From NCBI RefSeq assembly GCF_035594125.1, contig NW_026973750.1, positions 236,501-300,500 of the forward strand: a DNA stretch of 64,000 bases. Reading direction: 5' to 3'. The notes under the pieces are model-generated. The model saw only the letters and a program-made list of their open reading frames with translations. It was not told the origin of the DNA and searched no databases. Numbering within the stretch: position 1 is the first letter of the stretch; the number at the start of each line of letters is the position of its first letter. Below are positions 33,701-47,468 of this stretch, piece after piece. This stretch comes from Scylla paramamosain. Taxonomy: Eukaryota; Arthropoda; Malacostraca; Decapoda; Portunidae. Position numbers and translations under genes: made by a program.

Positions 33701-34134
33701 TGGCATGAACCAAAGAAACAATATCAGGCATGAGGAGTATGAAGAAAAAGCAGTTATTTTAGTGTGAATGAGGAGGACCCAGAATTCAAAGCAAGCAAGC
33801 ATCAGAAAGACAGTCTTTATAAGGGAGAAAAAGTTTGGAATTCTAGTTCAGACTTGACCGTGATGATCTCAGAACCCAGACAAGCAGGAGTTGGCTTGAC
33901 ATGGTGGAAGGCATAGCAAGAGACAGAAGGTGAAGCAGCAGACTCAGCAGTGAGTGTAGCACATCAGATCAGAACTTAAGCATCACCATCTGCAACCAAG
34001 TACAGAGGCTCAGCAACATCCAAATCACCCTGTGCTGCACCCCTGGGAGTGATGGCACCAGCTCCACAAATAAAGGGATTAAAGTGGAGGTCCAGTTTTT
34101 CGACCAGCATTCTGTGACTGGAGGTGGAGGTGAG
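33701..34134. other. No recognised feature
   Basis: Unique sequence, possibly continuing 3' flank of the cellular gene; no domain or repeat recognised. Confidence 0.4.
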
Positions 34135-34633
34135 CTGCATTTACCTAGTTGTATTGTACAGGGTCCGAGCTAAAGCTCATTTGTCATATCTCCAAATCTA
34201 CAGTTATCCAATTTCTCTTTAATTTTGCCCTCACTAACATCTGTAACCATCTCCTCTCTTAAACTATTCCAGAGATCAATGCTTCAATGTGGGAAACTAT
34301 TTTTCTTGATGTCACAGACATTTACTCTTCCTAATCTGTTTTGTATGTCCTCTCATACATCTTCCTTCATCCATGTGCATCTCCAAAATTTGTCTGTCTA
34401 CCTTTTCCGTACAGTTTATTAATTGTAATTGTTATCAAGTTTCCTGCTCTTTCTTCTCTCCCATTGTTATTAATTTCATTTTTTCCAATCACTCTTCGTA
34501 AGTCTTTTCCTTCAATTCTGGCACCATCTTCATTGCTGTCCTTTGTATTCTTTCTACTTTCTTCTTCCTACATGGAGACCATACAACTGTAGCGTCCTCC
34601 AACTTGGGATGTATCGTGGTTGTAATTTTTTTA

Positions 34634-34639
<6 letters not shown>

Positions 34640-34682
<43 letters not shown>

Positions 34683-34795
34683 GTTATTATTATTATTATT
34701 ATTTATTTTTATTTATTTTATTTTATCTATTTATTTATTTATTTATTTATTTATTTATATTTATTTTTATTTTTATTTTTATTTTATTTTTTTTA
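34640..34795. repeat. (TTA)n and (TTTA)n microsatellites within CR1
   Basis: ATT trinucleotide run followed by TTTA tetranucleotides, inside the CR1 3' part. Confidence 0.95.
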
Positions 34796-35154
34796 TTATA
34801 TCCATGTTCATGTAGGTGAAAGTCATTCTAATATTACTTAACATCCTAAGTGGAGCCAAACATCCCACTTCTATGTTTCTATAGTGACAGTGTGTCCTGA
34901 ATAATCGCCTCCAAATCCTTTTCCTTATTACTTTTCATCATTGTATCTTCACCCATTAGATAGTTCATGTAGGCCTCCTTGTATTTTTTTCTATTTCCAA
35001 CACATGACATTTCTTAAAATTGAATTCAATTTTCCACTTTAGACTCCAAAACAGATTTTACCTAAATCTCTCTGTAGCTTCTTACAATCCTCCTGGCTCT
35101 TTGTAGCTCTTAATAATAACTTTGCATCATCAGCAAACAAATTAATGTAGCTAT

Positions 35155-35973
<819 letters not shown>

Positions 35974-36905
35974 ATTGCAGATTTCATACTTTTCACCTTA
36001 ATATCATATAATCCTTCATTTGACACTCCATCTGTAGGTGCTACAAAATCTGCTTCTTTTTTAAAATACAAATTTAAAATTGATTCATAATTTCTCTCAT
36101 CTCATCATCTTCATATGTTCTTCTGTCTCTTTTTAATTTAATACTATCTCTGTTTCATTCTACCATTTATGTATCTATAGAAAAGCTTAGCTCCTTTACA
36201 TTTGTTCATTATATTCTTTTTCAAATTTCCTTTCCTCTTCTCTTCATCTCCTAAGATGTTAATTTCTTGCTTTTTTTTATATTCTTCTCAATTTCCCTCA
36301 TCCAACTGCTTCTTCACCTTCCATGACTTGTCCTTGTCCTTTTTGGCCTTCACTCATTGGGCATTACACCAGCTATGCCTGCTCATTTTCACTTTGTACA
36401 TTGATACACATTTAAACACTCCCTTAAACACTCCCTCATTTTTTCTCTCTACTTCCTTGTCTTTCAACAACTTTTCCCACTTAATACTTCCATAAATTTA
36501 AAAAAAATTTCCAAAATCTGCCTTTGCATAGTACTGTAGTCTACCATTTCTGTATTCTTTCCTATCCCTTGTTTTTATTCCTTCTAATTTAACTTCTGTT
36601 ACAGTATGATAACTTCTTAATGGGGACAGTTACTTCATATTTGGCCTGCATTCCTGATAAATACCGAGTCAAACATTGAAAGCTGCTCTTTTCCTCTGTA
36701 TCTTCTAGCTTCTAAAAGTATTCACCATTTCTAATTGCATTATCTCTTCACCCCACAAATCTACACCCTCCCCTATTTCCAACTCCTCCCAATTGAATTC
36801 TTGCAATTAAAGTCACCCATAAGCAACACCTTACATGTTTTTCTGATCAAATCATCCAAGCATTTTTACACTTCTTGCATATCCTTATGCTCATTTGTCT
36901 TGGGT

Positions 36906-38061
<1,156 letters not shown>

Positions 38062-38620
38062 CAGTAATACTCTTCTTTTTCCTTTCACCATCTTTAATTA
38101 AAATGCTCAAAACTTCTGCCATCCCATCACTGTATCCCACTTCTTCAGCAAAGATGTCATTCTTCACCAATATTAACACTTCTCCCTGCCTTTATCTTTT
38201 CTGTCTCCTCCAAATATTGTATCCTTGCTCTGCAAGTTTGATTTGTATTTCCTCTTTAAATTTGGTCTTAGTTAAACATACAATATCCAGCTTGTTATTC
38301 CTTAAAATATCCCTTAGTTTCAATATACTTGATACAGGTCCATCTATATTTGTGTACATAAACTTTCAGTGTATTACATTCCTTCTCAATCTTACTATAT
38401 TCCCTCTATTGTTACTCCTCTTCTCTGGCATTCTTCAACCACCACTTTCTTATTTTTAGATCCACAATTTTCGATAGAAATTCTTTAACTGTGCATGCCC
38501 GTAGCTGGCCAGGATGACTCTGGTGACCTGAGGCAAAGCATGGAGTCACCAAAGGGCTCCACCCCACACAGGAGTCCACCAAGTGCCAGAAAATGGAAGC
38601 ACTTTGAGGATGATTCATTG

Positions 38621-39718
38621 TAAGGGTGAGGCTGCTTACATTATTATTACTGTAATTTTACTTGTGCACGAGCAGTGCTTATATAAGAGAAAGTGATTTT
38701 TTCCCCCTTCCTTACCTCTTTCTAGGATGCACCTTATCATTCTGGATTCAAAGGATGTGATGTTACAGCCTTATTTGATTTATTTTACAATTTTTGGTCT
38801 GCACATCATTGCATTCCTTTTCATATACTGTCTGATTATTGTGTTACAATTAGTGCATCTGTAACTATTGCATAGACCATATTATGTGCAAGTTATTAAC
38901 TACGAAAAAACTTCAGTGAAAGCAAACATTTAACATTTTAGTTTTGGGATCTCAGTTTGGCAGCACCAATGAGTCACTATGCTGCTTTGTTTTCAGCAAC
39001 TAAATTATCACACTGGACATCACAGCCTCCACCTACCCGGCTGTCCTGCTGTGCTGGCAGTCACCTGCCATCCACTTGTGGTGGTGATGGTGTTGCCTTG
39101 CATCACTTCTCAATTGTGGTGGTATTCTTTTTGTCATCAATACACCCCAGTTTGTTTGCCATTTTTGAATTTTTGAATCACTGACATTTTTTTCAGGTTT
39201 CATGTCCTCAAATCTTCCAGTGCATTAGAAATTCTGTTCTCCACAAGTGCAGCAAAATTCAACTGCGTCAATTAAAGTTTTGTGGTTTTAACTTTTTCCT
39301 CATGAGAGTTTTATGTTTGGTGAGTTTTAATAGTTCATGAAGCAAGTGTTCTCATTTTATGTGCAGAGGGAGGAGTCAGGGATGTGCCTCCTCCTTTGTG
39401 ATGCTTCTGTGTGCCAAGGTGTTCTCACATCAACCTTAGGGCATGTGAGTGTTGTACCTGAGTATTGAGGAGGGATGAGTCAAGGATGTGTGATTGTGCT
39501 TCTGCCATTATGTCTAAGTTCTGCAAATATTTATTTACTTTTGAAGAGATCTGGGGTGAAGAAAGGATTTGTGTTGTGGTAGAGGTGAACAAGTGTGACA
39601 TCTTCAAATGATGTGGCTCCATGGAGAGAAGAGGAAGGGAAGTGATTGGGAGGAAAAAGGTGGTCTGGATGCTGTGGCTGAGAGGAATCTGCATTGAATG
39701 TGGGGTGTTTTGAAATAC
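38621..39718. other. No recognised feature
   Basis: Unique AT-rich DNA. No exon, RNA gene or transposon end could be supported. Confidence 0.4.
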
Positions 39719-39857
<139 letters not shown>

Positions 39858-39899
39858 TGGACGAAGATAACAGGAAGCTTCTCCCTCATGGTTGTCATC

Positions 39900-40390
39900 T
39901 TGCAGTTCCTAAGCGGGTTTTAGAGTACATGCATTATTCTGTATTTAATTTTGATCAGTGTTCAATTGAACTTTACAATCTTATTTTTTTTATTATTTAT
40001 AATTATGTACAACTATACTCAGTTACTGTACCATATAGTTCCTCAGTAGGTCTCAGAGTAGATTATAGCTAATTTTGGTAATAAAGTCCCCAAGTGGGTT
40101 TCAGAGTAGATTATATTTAATTTTGGCAATAAAGTCCCCAAACAGATTTCAGAGTATATTTAATTTTGATCAGTGTTGAAGTGAATTTGGTTATTTTATT
40201 TTTATTATTGTTGATAAGTATGTACAATTGTATATTAAGTTACTGTACCATAAAGTTTCTTGGCAGGTTTCAGAGTACATTGCTATATTAAATTTTGGTC
40301 ACTGAATTTGTTCATTTTATTTTTTTTATTATTGATGATTATGTACACATGTATATCTAATTACTGTACCTTTAAGTGCAAATATAATTG
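39900..40390. repeat. Degenerate tandem repeat with short and long units
   Basis: The phrase TTTCAGAGTAGATTATA..TTAATTTTGG followed by TAAAGTCCCC recurs at about 63-bp spacing around 40,030-40,170. A longer ~250-bp unit adding a GATCAGTGTT...TTATTTTTTATTATT...TTACTGTACC block occurs at about 39,940, 40,160 and 40,300. Confidence 0.8.
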
Positions 40391-41220
40391 TAGATAATAT
40401 CCTCGCAAAATGTGTGTTTTGATATACCTCGGAGTAAATAAATTAAAGTTTTATATTTGTAAACCAACTTTACTGTGTTTTATCTCCAAAGAAGGGAATT
40501 AAAAGTTGTGTGTTTCTCAGCGAGATAATTACCATCATTATTCGAATATACTAATGGTGGGGGTTCAAGGGGGGCACAGCCCCCTGGTTATAATAGGTTT
40601 TTGGTTTGCTACATTTAGGAAATTTCCTGGACTTTTAGGGAAATTTACCTACATTTTCAAAGTCTATATATGACTCATATGTGCCTGCCCCCCACCAAAA
40701 CCCCCCAGCTCCCCACAGCCCCCCAAGCTTGCTGGAGGGGTTGGGGGGGGCTGTGGGTAGAGATTGGGGATATTAGGTGAAACTGCAAATTTACCCTTTG
40801 TTTACATGTGCGAAGGTGTTTGGGGTTTTATTTAAGAGCCTTTCTTGCCATAGACTTACCACCATCCACTGCCTCAATGCTTAACCTTGGCCTCATAAGA
40901 CGCAGGCTCATTTCCTGAGACTTTTTTTTTGTAGAAAAGGTGTGTTTTATGAGCCATCAAATACGGCATGCGCACAAAATAACTTTTTTTTTATTTTTTT
41001 TTATTATTGTTTACGAGCTTTAACACCAAGAAAGCATGGTTTTGTGATGCATTAAGTGAAATCTTGCATGGAACACCAAAAATAAAGTAGAAAAATGAGG
41101 AGGCAAATTTGCCCCACGTGCACGCTCCCCATTCCGCCTCAGTTTCGCCGCTTCTCCTGTATATATTATCTTTACATACTCATGTTCATGCCTTGAGGCG
41201 AGAAAGGCGCTTTAGGCCTT
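40391..41220. other. 5' flank of the left Harbinger element, C- and T-rich stretches
   Basis: Contains GGGG/CCCC-rich segments that can fold on themselves (about 40,560-40,760). No coding feature recognised; element termini could not be defined. Confidence 0.4.
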
Positions 41221-41221
41221 G

Positions 41222-41425
41222 ACCTCTTGGCATTGAGTGATAATGAGCTCATGCTCAAATATCGCTTTCCTCGGCAGGAGGCAGTTCTCTTGTTTGAGGA
41301 AATGCAGCTTCAGCTGGAGAGGAGGACAAGGCATAGCCAGTCATTACCAACTCACACCCAGGTCTTGCTGGCCCTGAGGTTGTTTGCCAGTGGGTCCTTC
41401 CAAAACGTCATTGGAGACACTGCAG
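41222..41425 (+). pseudogene. Left Harbinger transposase, exon 1
   Basis: Reads LSDNELMLKYRFPRQEAVLL, then FEEMQLQLERRTRHSQSL and THTQVLLALRLFASGSFQNV plus IGDTAG, the N-terminal helical domain of PIF/Harbinger (HARBI1-like) transposases. Canonical donor GCAG|GTATGA at 41,426, phase 1. Exon 2 follows about 1.05 kb later, after two MITE-like hairpins in the intron. The whole six-exon copy has nonsense codons in exons 2, 3 and 6, so it is a transposon relic rather than a domesticated HARBI1 gene. Confidence 0.82.
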
Positions 41426-41574
41426 GTATGATATTGGTGCTGCATGCTTCAGCACAGGGGCTGGCTGTTTTCGTAATTGTCTGGGAGCCCTATCCCTTTC
41501 ATTATTACAGGTCTATTCTATTTTCTTACATTCTTCACATATACTTTTAGATACACATAAAACGTAACTTTAAG

Positions 41575-41812
41575 GTAAGGAAGAAGTGCCCCTGCCCTTC
41601 ATGGGGTTCAGGGGAGGGCAAAGGCCCCTCAGAGGTTACCAGAGGTTACCAGAGGTTAGGTCAGGTTAGTCATTGTACACTTTTGTGAAACATTACCTAA
41701 CCTTACATAACCACAGGGGCTGGACCCACCTTTGTGGACACTAATATAAGTTAGCATTACCTCTAGAACACCCTTGAAGGACAGGGGCACTTCTCCCCCC
41801 ATCTTATACTAT
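41575..41812. mobile_element. Foldback MITE in Harbinger intron 1
   Basis: Imperfect terminal inverted repeats of ~30 bp: GGAAGAAGTGCCCCTGCCCT at left and the complement of GGAGAAGTGCCCCTGTCCTT at right. A partial inverted relative lies at 51,400-51,535 in the other Harbinger arm. No coding capacity. Confidence 0.7.
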
Positions 41813-42109
41813 ATGTTTTAGGTTTATCAAGAGTGTGAAAGAATGGAAGAAAATAGACTTGTACCCAGGAAAGGACAATTACTTTTTTTTTTTTTTTTTT
41901 GAGACTTAAATACCAAAATATCCCATAAATAACTTTTGTAAGTGAATTAACTGCTGTTCAATGTAGTGAATAATTAAGTAAAGCTAACTTTCAAGGATAA
42001 AAGGCATTAAAGTCAACCTACTGCATGCCACGGTTTATAAAGTTGTAATCCAGCATTAGGAACATGTCAAGATTAGTTCCTAATATTAAAATATGTGAGT
42101 GCATGATTA

Positions 42110-42228
42110 ATAAGGAGGGATGAGGGAGAGGCAGCCCTCAGCATAGTTGACGGTAAGGTTATGACCTTACCAAACCTACTGCCAAGTACCCCTGGGGCTG
42201 TCCCTTCCTCACCCACCCCATTATTAGG
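42110..42228. mobile_element. Small hairpin MITE in Harbinger intron 1
   Basis: About 118 bp with inverted ends: AATAAGGAGGGATGAGGGAG at left pairs imperfectly with the complement of AATAATGGGGTGGGTGAGGA at right. Confidence 0.6.
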
Positions 42229-42480
42229 TTTATTTCTGACATGTTTCTAACACTGTCCTCAGGATAACTTAATTTACTATACTGGTGGCAAAAAAAATTT
42301 GACAGCAGATGTAATTTGTGTATGGATATGGTTGCAGTGATAGAAAGAACAGTGCATTACATATAGAAGGGTCATTAAATTTCTGTGGCTGAATTTTTTT
42401 ACCTACAGGAGAACGAGGTATCTTATTTAAAATAAATAAATAAATAAAATTAAAACTAATGGTTTATAATCTGCTTTCAG

Positions 42481-42648
42481 GACCTATGCAAGCAAGCATC
42501 AGCAGTGTCTTCTAGTGCCTGTGCACTGTGTTGAGTGAAAAGTTGGTGCAGGAAATCAAGATGCCTCCAGCACACCATGATAAAAGGAGAACTGCACAGC
42601 ATTCCTTCAGGATCAAAAATTTCCCAAGGGTTACTGGGGCCATTGATG
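42481..42648 (+). pseudogene. Left Harbinger transposase, exon 2
   Basis: Acceptor TCTGCTTTCAG ends at 42,480; donor GATG|GTAAGA at 42,649. The frame joined to exon 1 reads GPMQASISSVF, a TAG, then CLCTVLSEKLVQEIKMPP and FPRVTGAIDG, the first catalytic Asp of the Harbinger DDE domain. The inverted second copy (50.8-51.0 kb) has sense codons (FERL) at the TAG, so the nonsense change is specific to this copy. Confidence 0.85.
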
Positions 42649-42813
42649 GTAAGATTAACAATGTATTTTGTCTTAAATTTAGTGCTATTGTTATAATCTA
42701 TCACTTCATTGATTTTTCCTTTGAGTGAAAGGTATCACAGCCTCAAGTTCCTATCAAGCATTAATAAAGTTTTCTTATTTTATGTATGCTGTGTGCATAT
42801 CCAGTGCAGGAGT

Positions 42814-42920
<107 letters not shown>

Positions 42921-42980
42921 GATGGATATATGTAGCTACTGTGTTTCATGATCATCTAATAATTTCTTTTGTGTGCACAG

Positions 42981-43115
42981 GCACCCACATTGCCATCAAG
43001 GCCTCAAGTGTGGACAAGGCCCTCTACTTTAACCAGAAAAGGTATCACTCCCTGAACATCTAACTTGTTTGTGATGCGAATGGAGTGATCCTCAGCTAGT
43101 GCTCCAGATTCCTAG
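42981..43115 (+). pseudogene. Left Harbinger transposase, exon 3
   Basis: Acceptor TGTGTGCACAG ends at 42,980, completing Gly and THIAIKASSVDKALYFNQKR, YHSLNI, TAA, LVCDANG (second catalytic Asp) and VILS, TAG, CSRFLG; donor CTAG|GTATAT. Two stops. Confidence 0.8.
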
Positions 43116-43339
43116 GTATATAGTATTATTGCATTACATGTTTACCCAATGATGTATTTTATTGATTTTCATGTGACTGCACATGGTTACATAAGAAAAC
43201 ATAGTGTGATAAGCCTTGACATTACTTATAAATGAACAGTCGACATGTGCAAGGTGCGATATATTTCTATAAAATGGTGATCAACTCTGTGCCAAACTTA
43301 TTTGGTATATACTTTACTGTGAATGTGTGCTGCACGTGA

Positions 43340-43413
43340 TGCTTTTGTGTGGAGCAACTGTAATCCGAAGCAGTGGTTTGAGAGAAGGGAATTTGGTGAT
43401 TTCCTGCTCGTTG
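43340..43413 (+). pseudogene. Left Harbinger transposase, exon 4
   Basis: Frame DAFVWSNCNPKQWFERREFG then DFLLVG, corresponding to the HDS-R-V-F-x-N-S region of HARBI1-type transposases. Donor GTTG|GTCAGT fits phase 1. The acceptor AG is not visible (sequence reads GCTGCAC), suggesting a lost splice site. Confidence 0.65.
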
Positions 43414-43716
43414 GTCAGTACAATCAAAGTGCATAACAGCACATAAATATTTGTGAGTCATGTATTATATATAATGATACCATTCACTGCCAAACCACCC
43501 ATCACCTCAGTGACTACAAACTAACACTTACCTCCTCATGTATGCATTCCTGTTGGTTTTAATATTTTTTTTCTTCACATTTCTATGTTAACCATTGATA
43601 ATGATATTCATATTTTCATCAGAAGAAAACTTTGGCACATTACCATCTCATGGGTGGAAAGCATGGAATCTGCATGAGTAAAACAAAAATTCTGAATTGG
43701 GATCTTAATGTTGCAG

Positions 43717-43861
43717 CCAATAGTGGGTATCCCCTTAAGCCCCATCTCATGGTGCCCTTGAGCAACCCCACCACTGATGCAGAGCACAGACACAACAGGG
43801 GCCATGCACAAACTAGGGTCATTGCTGAGCAGACCATCGGGATGCTGAAGAGTTGTTTCAG
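43717..43861 (+). pseudogene. Left Harbinger transposase, exon 5
   Basis: Acceptor TTAATGTTGCAG ends at 43,716. The frame reads ANSGYPLKPHLMVPLSNP, then TTDAEHRHNRGHAQTRVIAE with the catalytic Glu in AEQTIGMLKSCF; donor TCAG|GTAATG. The SGYPLKP and E-x2-I/F-G-x-L-K motifs are diagnostic for PIF/Harbinger. Confidence 0.85.
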
Positions 43862-44038
43862 GTAATGAAAATAACACCTCTTCCTCTCCAAAACGGTAAG
43901 ATGTAGAGTAAAACCTGCCTTTGAAATCATGAAACAGCTATAAACAGTTCATTCCTGTTATAGAAGTATGATATATTTTGTAGATACTCCTTTATAAGTA
44001 ATGAATCCTCTTGTAGTATGAAATCTCACTTTTCACGG

Positions 44039-44159
44039 GTGCCTGCACTCTTCTGGAGGTAGCTTGTAGTACAGCCCCATTAAGTGTGTGAAAATAATTA
44101 ATGCTTGCCTGCTCCTACACATCCACTGCATCAAGAGGGATATTCCTGTTCCTGATGAT
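44039..44159 (+). pseudogene. Left Harbinger transposase, exon 6
   Basis: CLHSSGGSL, TAG, YSPIKCVKIINACLLLHIHC and IKRDIPVPDD: the conserved HARBI1 C-terminus (CLHN.C.+R motif). A GATGAT|GTATGT donor is possible. The acceptor is degraded (TTCACGG instead of AG). Confidence 0.75.
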
Positions 44160-44286
44160 GTATGTACTTGTTGCTATTTTTCTGGTAATTGACAGGATAT
44201 ATCAATATCATGGACATTAGATTTAACCAAGTACAGTCATGAGTGTTCTTACACTTGTTAGGGTAATGAAATTACAACAGACTTAC

Positions 44287-44491
44287 CAGCAGGAGTTGTA
44301 TGCCTTCTGCTTGGCTTGGATGCAGCAGTTGGGCAGGGTGCAGCAGCTGGGTTGGGTGCTGCAGCTGGCTGTGGTGGAGCAGCTGGATTGGGTGCAAGAG
44401 CTAGGTGGGGCGCAGCTGCTGGCTGGGCCTCTGGAAGTGGCTGCAGAACTGCCGCTGGCTGTGGAGCTGGGGGCGCCTGTGGAGCTGCACC
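44287..44491 (-). pseudogene. Pro/Ala-rich exon-like block, left Harbinger arm
   Basis: Minus strand acceptor ACTGGATCCAG and donor CTGCTG|GTAAGTCTG bracket an open frame of AAPQ/PNPAAPP repeats ending KPSRRHTTPAG. The + arm has the counterpart ending in RRCTTPPG plus GTAAGT at 47,713. It lies downstream of the Myb gene stop in both arms; its relation to that transcript is unclear. Confidence 0.5.
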
Positions 44492-44691
44492 TGGATCCAG
44501 TATGCAAAGTAACAATGTACAAATTAGGATCAAATAAATTTGCTGCTAATCTACTGCATAAATACAAGGCATTTCATTATGATATTACTTGACTAATAAA
44601 AACAGAGTTGAAAAGTATGGCACATAGGATAAGTGTATAATCAGCATTCATTGTACTGGAGAACAAAACTGAATATGTGTTAACATGTTAT

Positions 44692-44880
44692 TCACCATTG
44701 CATGTCGTCATCTGTAGCATGGATGATTTGAAAAGAGATGTCCTCATCCAGTGCAGATGACACAACATTGTCAAAATCCAGAGGCCCCTGCAGACCCAGC
44801 AACACCAGCAGAAGAGGGTTGGATGGCTTGAACACCACTGCTGGTGGAAGGGTGTGGTCCTTCCAGAGACCCTGACATGT
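44692..44880 (-). pseudogene. Left Myb/SANT-like gene, last coding exon
   Basis: Acceptor TTTTTGCCAG (minus) at 44,881. Across one frameshift it reads MSGSLEGPHPSTSSGVQAIQ, a Ser/Gly-rich linker and ALDEDISFQIIHATDDDMQW and stop. Homologous in order and content to the + copy at 47,067-47,252 (STSS...LTLDDTAFKVIYVADDIT). Confidence 0.6.
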
Positions 44881-44959
44881 CTGGCAAAAACATAAACAAA
44901 GTGTTTTCGTTGCTGCAGATAGAGAATAAGTTGGTATTTTTTGAGTGATGTTTTTATTG

Positions 44960-45125
44960 ACTAATTTTTCTTTTAATTAGCAGTGTGGTGGGAGTGGAAA
45001 TGCTGGCAGTGGAGCAGGAAGTGGTCCATGGTCTCAGAGGAACAGCCCACACCATGGGCAGAAGGGGTTGCTTTATCAAAGTTTGTAAACAATGTCGTGT
45101 GACTCCCTTTTGAGGTACGAGTTTT
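44960..45125 (-). other. Foreign insert with a CCHC-like retrotransposon motif
   Basis: Minus strand reads SSETMDHFLLHCQHFHSHHT, resembling the ET..H.L..C..F zinc-knuckle at the C-terminus of some non-LTR elements. An ATCAAAGTTTGTAAACAATG sequence beside it also occurs at 45,293. It displaces most of the left Myb exon 1. Confidence 0.35.
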
Positions 45126-45149
45126 GCTGTCCACTGCACCCCCAACTCT

Positions 45150-45228
45150 ACACCCCATCCACCAGGGTTAAGGCCTCGGTGTTGGTGAATCATTGTCTCC
45201 TTGTTTTCTTACGGGGTTCAATAGCCAT
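45150..45228 (-). pseudogene. Left Myb/SANT-like gene, start of exon 1
   Basis: ATG at 45,228 (minus), MAIEPRKKTRRQ, TGA, FTNTEALTLVDGV, TAG. It parallels MVSEPPTKKRRPRFTDTETL of the + copy starting at 45,856. Truncated by a foreign insert after about 26 codons. Confidence 0.65.
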
Positions 45229-45855
45229 GATGAAAGGATTGTGAGGACAGTTGAGTGTAGTGAGTGGTGGCTGTGGGTGCATGACGCTGAATCAAAGTTT
45301 GTAAACAATGCCTTATGACTTCCTCAGTGACAACACAAAGCCTCCTTGTGATTGGCTGCCTTGTGTGTGACGTCAAGTCAGTGAGCACACTTAGCCGGGT
45401 TAGCAACCTCCACCCGCCAACTGCTGCAATTCTTTGTGGATACTGTTTCTTAGAGATTGCAATGCAGTTGCTGTGGGAGCGGAGTTATGCCATTTGCCCA
45501 ATCACAGAATGTTAAGTAGCAACCTGCTGGGGCCAAATCCCCAAAGCTTGTCACTAGCACATCCTTAATAACGAGATCCTCTGCAACTGACCACTCACAG
45601 CAACACCTTAGCGACATCCAAGCAACGGTATCCACAAAGACTTGCGGGGGTTGGAGGATGAGTGTTGCTAAGAGTGCTCATTGGCTGGTTGGGATGATTC
45701 GTCACTGACTTGACGTCACAGGCAAGGCAGCTAATCATAAGAAAGCTTTGTGTCATCGCCGAGGGAGTCACATGACATTGTTTAGAAACTCTGATACAAC
45801 GCCAAGCTTCCACACAGCCATCTATCACCAATCTCTGGTTCTCACTGCATTAGCC
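45229..45855. promoter_or_regulatory. Inverted-repeat intergenic region between divergent Myb genes, with paired CRE sites
   Basis: 45,290-45,448 and 45,627-45,800 are inverted repeats (ATCAAAGTTTGTAAACAATG at one end, CATTGTTTAGAAACTCTGAT at the other). Each arm has a perfect CRE palindrome TGACGTCA (45,368-45,375 and 45,711-45,718), 138-140 bp upstream of each ATG. The left arm has an inverted CCAAT box (GATTGGCTG, 45,350-45,358); the right arm has CTAAT at the matching place and CATTGG at 45,680. Promoter activity is inferred from position and sites only. Confidence 0.6.
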
Positions 45856-46140
45856 ATGGTCAGTGAACCTCCCACCAAGAAAAGAAGACCTCGCTTCACT
45901 GACACCGAGACATTAGTCTTGGTGGAGGAGGTGGAGAGGCAGGATGCGGTGATTGTGGGAAAGCTGGATGGAAAAAAATCACCATAGATGCAAAGAACAG
46001 AGCTTGGCAGGTGACTGTCCTTGTAAAGTCAGTCAGCTGAATGTCCAGGACACCAGAAGAACTGAGAAATATGTACAGGGACTTAAGGAGTCAAGTGAAG
46101 GCGAAGGCAGCAGGAGAAGAATGTCATGCTGCAGGCACTG
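45856..46140 (+). pseudogene. Right Myb/SANT-like gene, exon 1
   Basis: ATG in good context (GCCATGG). Reads MVSEPPTKKRRPRFTDTETL, VLVEEVERQDAVIVGKLDG. Then a 1-base loss in the A run near 45,975 shifts the frame, after which ITIDAKNRAWQVTV, a TGA and RTPEELRNMYRDLRSQVKAK restore the trihelix pattern of Myb/SANT-like proteins that accompany Harbinger transposases (family role: binding element ends and importing the transposase). Donor ACTG|GTGAGT at 46,141. Confidence 0.75.
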
Positions 46141-46705
46141 GTGAGTTCATTGGTTATGCCACATTGGTTATGTCACACTGCGTGTAGAATTAAGTTAGCT
46201 AATTTTTGGACATTGCTTTTAGTAATATGACAGAATTTCTGAAATGACTTTGTTGCATAATTGGAGATAAAAAAAAAAGTTAATTCTGCTCATTCATTGG
46301 GACCTAAACAGCTGGAAACATTTTACCTTAAAATATTTGTTTTACATTTTCAAGGGCGAGTTAGGTAAGTGTAGACTAGCTAGGTTAGATTGATGACAGC
46401 AGTACTTTAAACCCCTCCAGTTGTATAGCAATAGTTTGCTATTGTGTACATATTGTGATTTAATGCTGATGCTGTTGTGAAACTTACACAGATACTTGAT
46501 AACCATAACCAAGAACCTGCTATGCACTGGATTATAAATAGTAATGTGTACATTACCTGTGGGAGTCATGTCTGAAACAGTGAACACTGCAGCAATTAAA
46601 AACTTGAAAATGATCAGTAATACACTGAAGAATTACAGCAGGTGGATTTAGCTTAACATGGAAGCTTCTGACTGGCTGATAATTACAATTTTCATATCCA
46701 TGCAG
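46141..46705. other. Intron 1 of the right Myb gene
   Basis: AT-rich intron sequence without another recognised feature; acceptor ATATCCATGCAG at its end. Confidence 0.5.
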
Positions 46706-46811
46706 GTGGAGGACCTTCTCAAGAAACCTGCTCCACTGGAAGTCCTTTGAATGCTGTCACCTGCAGCAATTGTAGGGCTGCCAGTGCCAAAAAGCGAGGA
46801 TGCCACTTTGT
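46706..46811 (+). pseudogene. Right Myb/SANT-like gene, exon 2
   Basis: Phase-1 continuation reading GGGPSQETCSTGSPLNAV then SNCRAASAKKRGCHF; donor at GT|GTAAGT (46,812). Short linker region with no domain of its own. The phase to the next exon is not clean. Confidence 0.55.
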
Positions 46812-46890
46812 GTAAGTAAACTAAGATAATGTAATAGACAAACTTGAAAAAAAAAGCCCTCACAAAATACTAGCATATTCTTTCCCTGCA

Positions 46891-47066
<176 letters not shown>

Positions 47067-47252
47067 GGAGTGTCTGGCCCCCTGCAAGGCCCACAGCCAT
47101 CCACCAGCAGTTGTGGTGGAATCATCCAACTATCATCTATTAGTGTTGCTGGGCCCTCTGGATCTAGTAGTGCTGTGGGGGCATCATCTGAAGTCCTCAC
47201 CCTTGATGACACAGCTTTTAAAGTCATCTATGTTGCAGATGACATCACCTAA
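47067..47252 (+). pseudogene. Right Myb/SANT-like gene, last coding exon
   Basis: Frame GVSGPLQGPQPSTSSCGGII, a Ser/Gly linker, then EVLTLDDTAFKVIYVADDIT and stop. Counterpart of the minus-strand exon at 44,880-44,692, supporting the palindromic pair model. Confidence 0.65.
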
Positions 47253-47468
47253 TGGTGAATAACTATGCTACTTGTTCCATGTTTACATGCATTCAATTTT
47301 TCTTCTCCAGTGCATACCTATGAAAACTGTACATACATTTATCATATGTGCCATACTTTTCACGTGTCTATTTCTATTACAGTCAATTAACATGCTAATT
47401 AAATGCCTCGTGTTTGTGCTGTACCTTTGTAGACAATTTATTTAACCATCATTTGTATATTACTTCAG

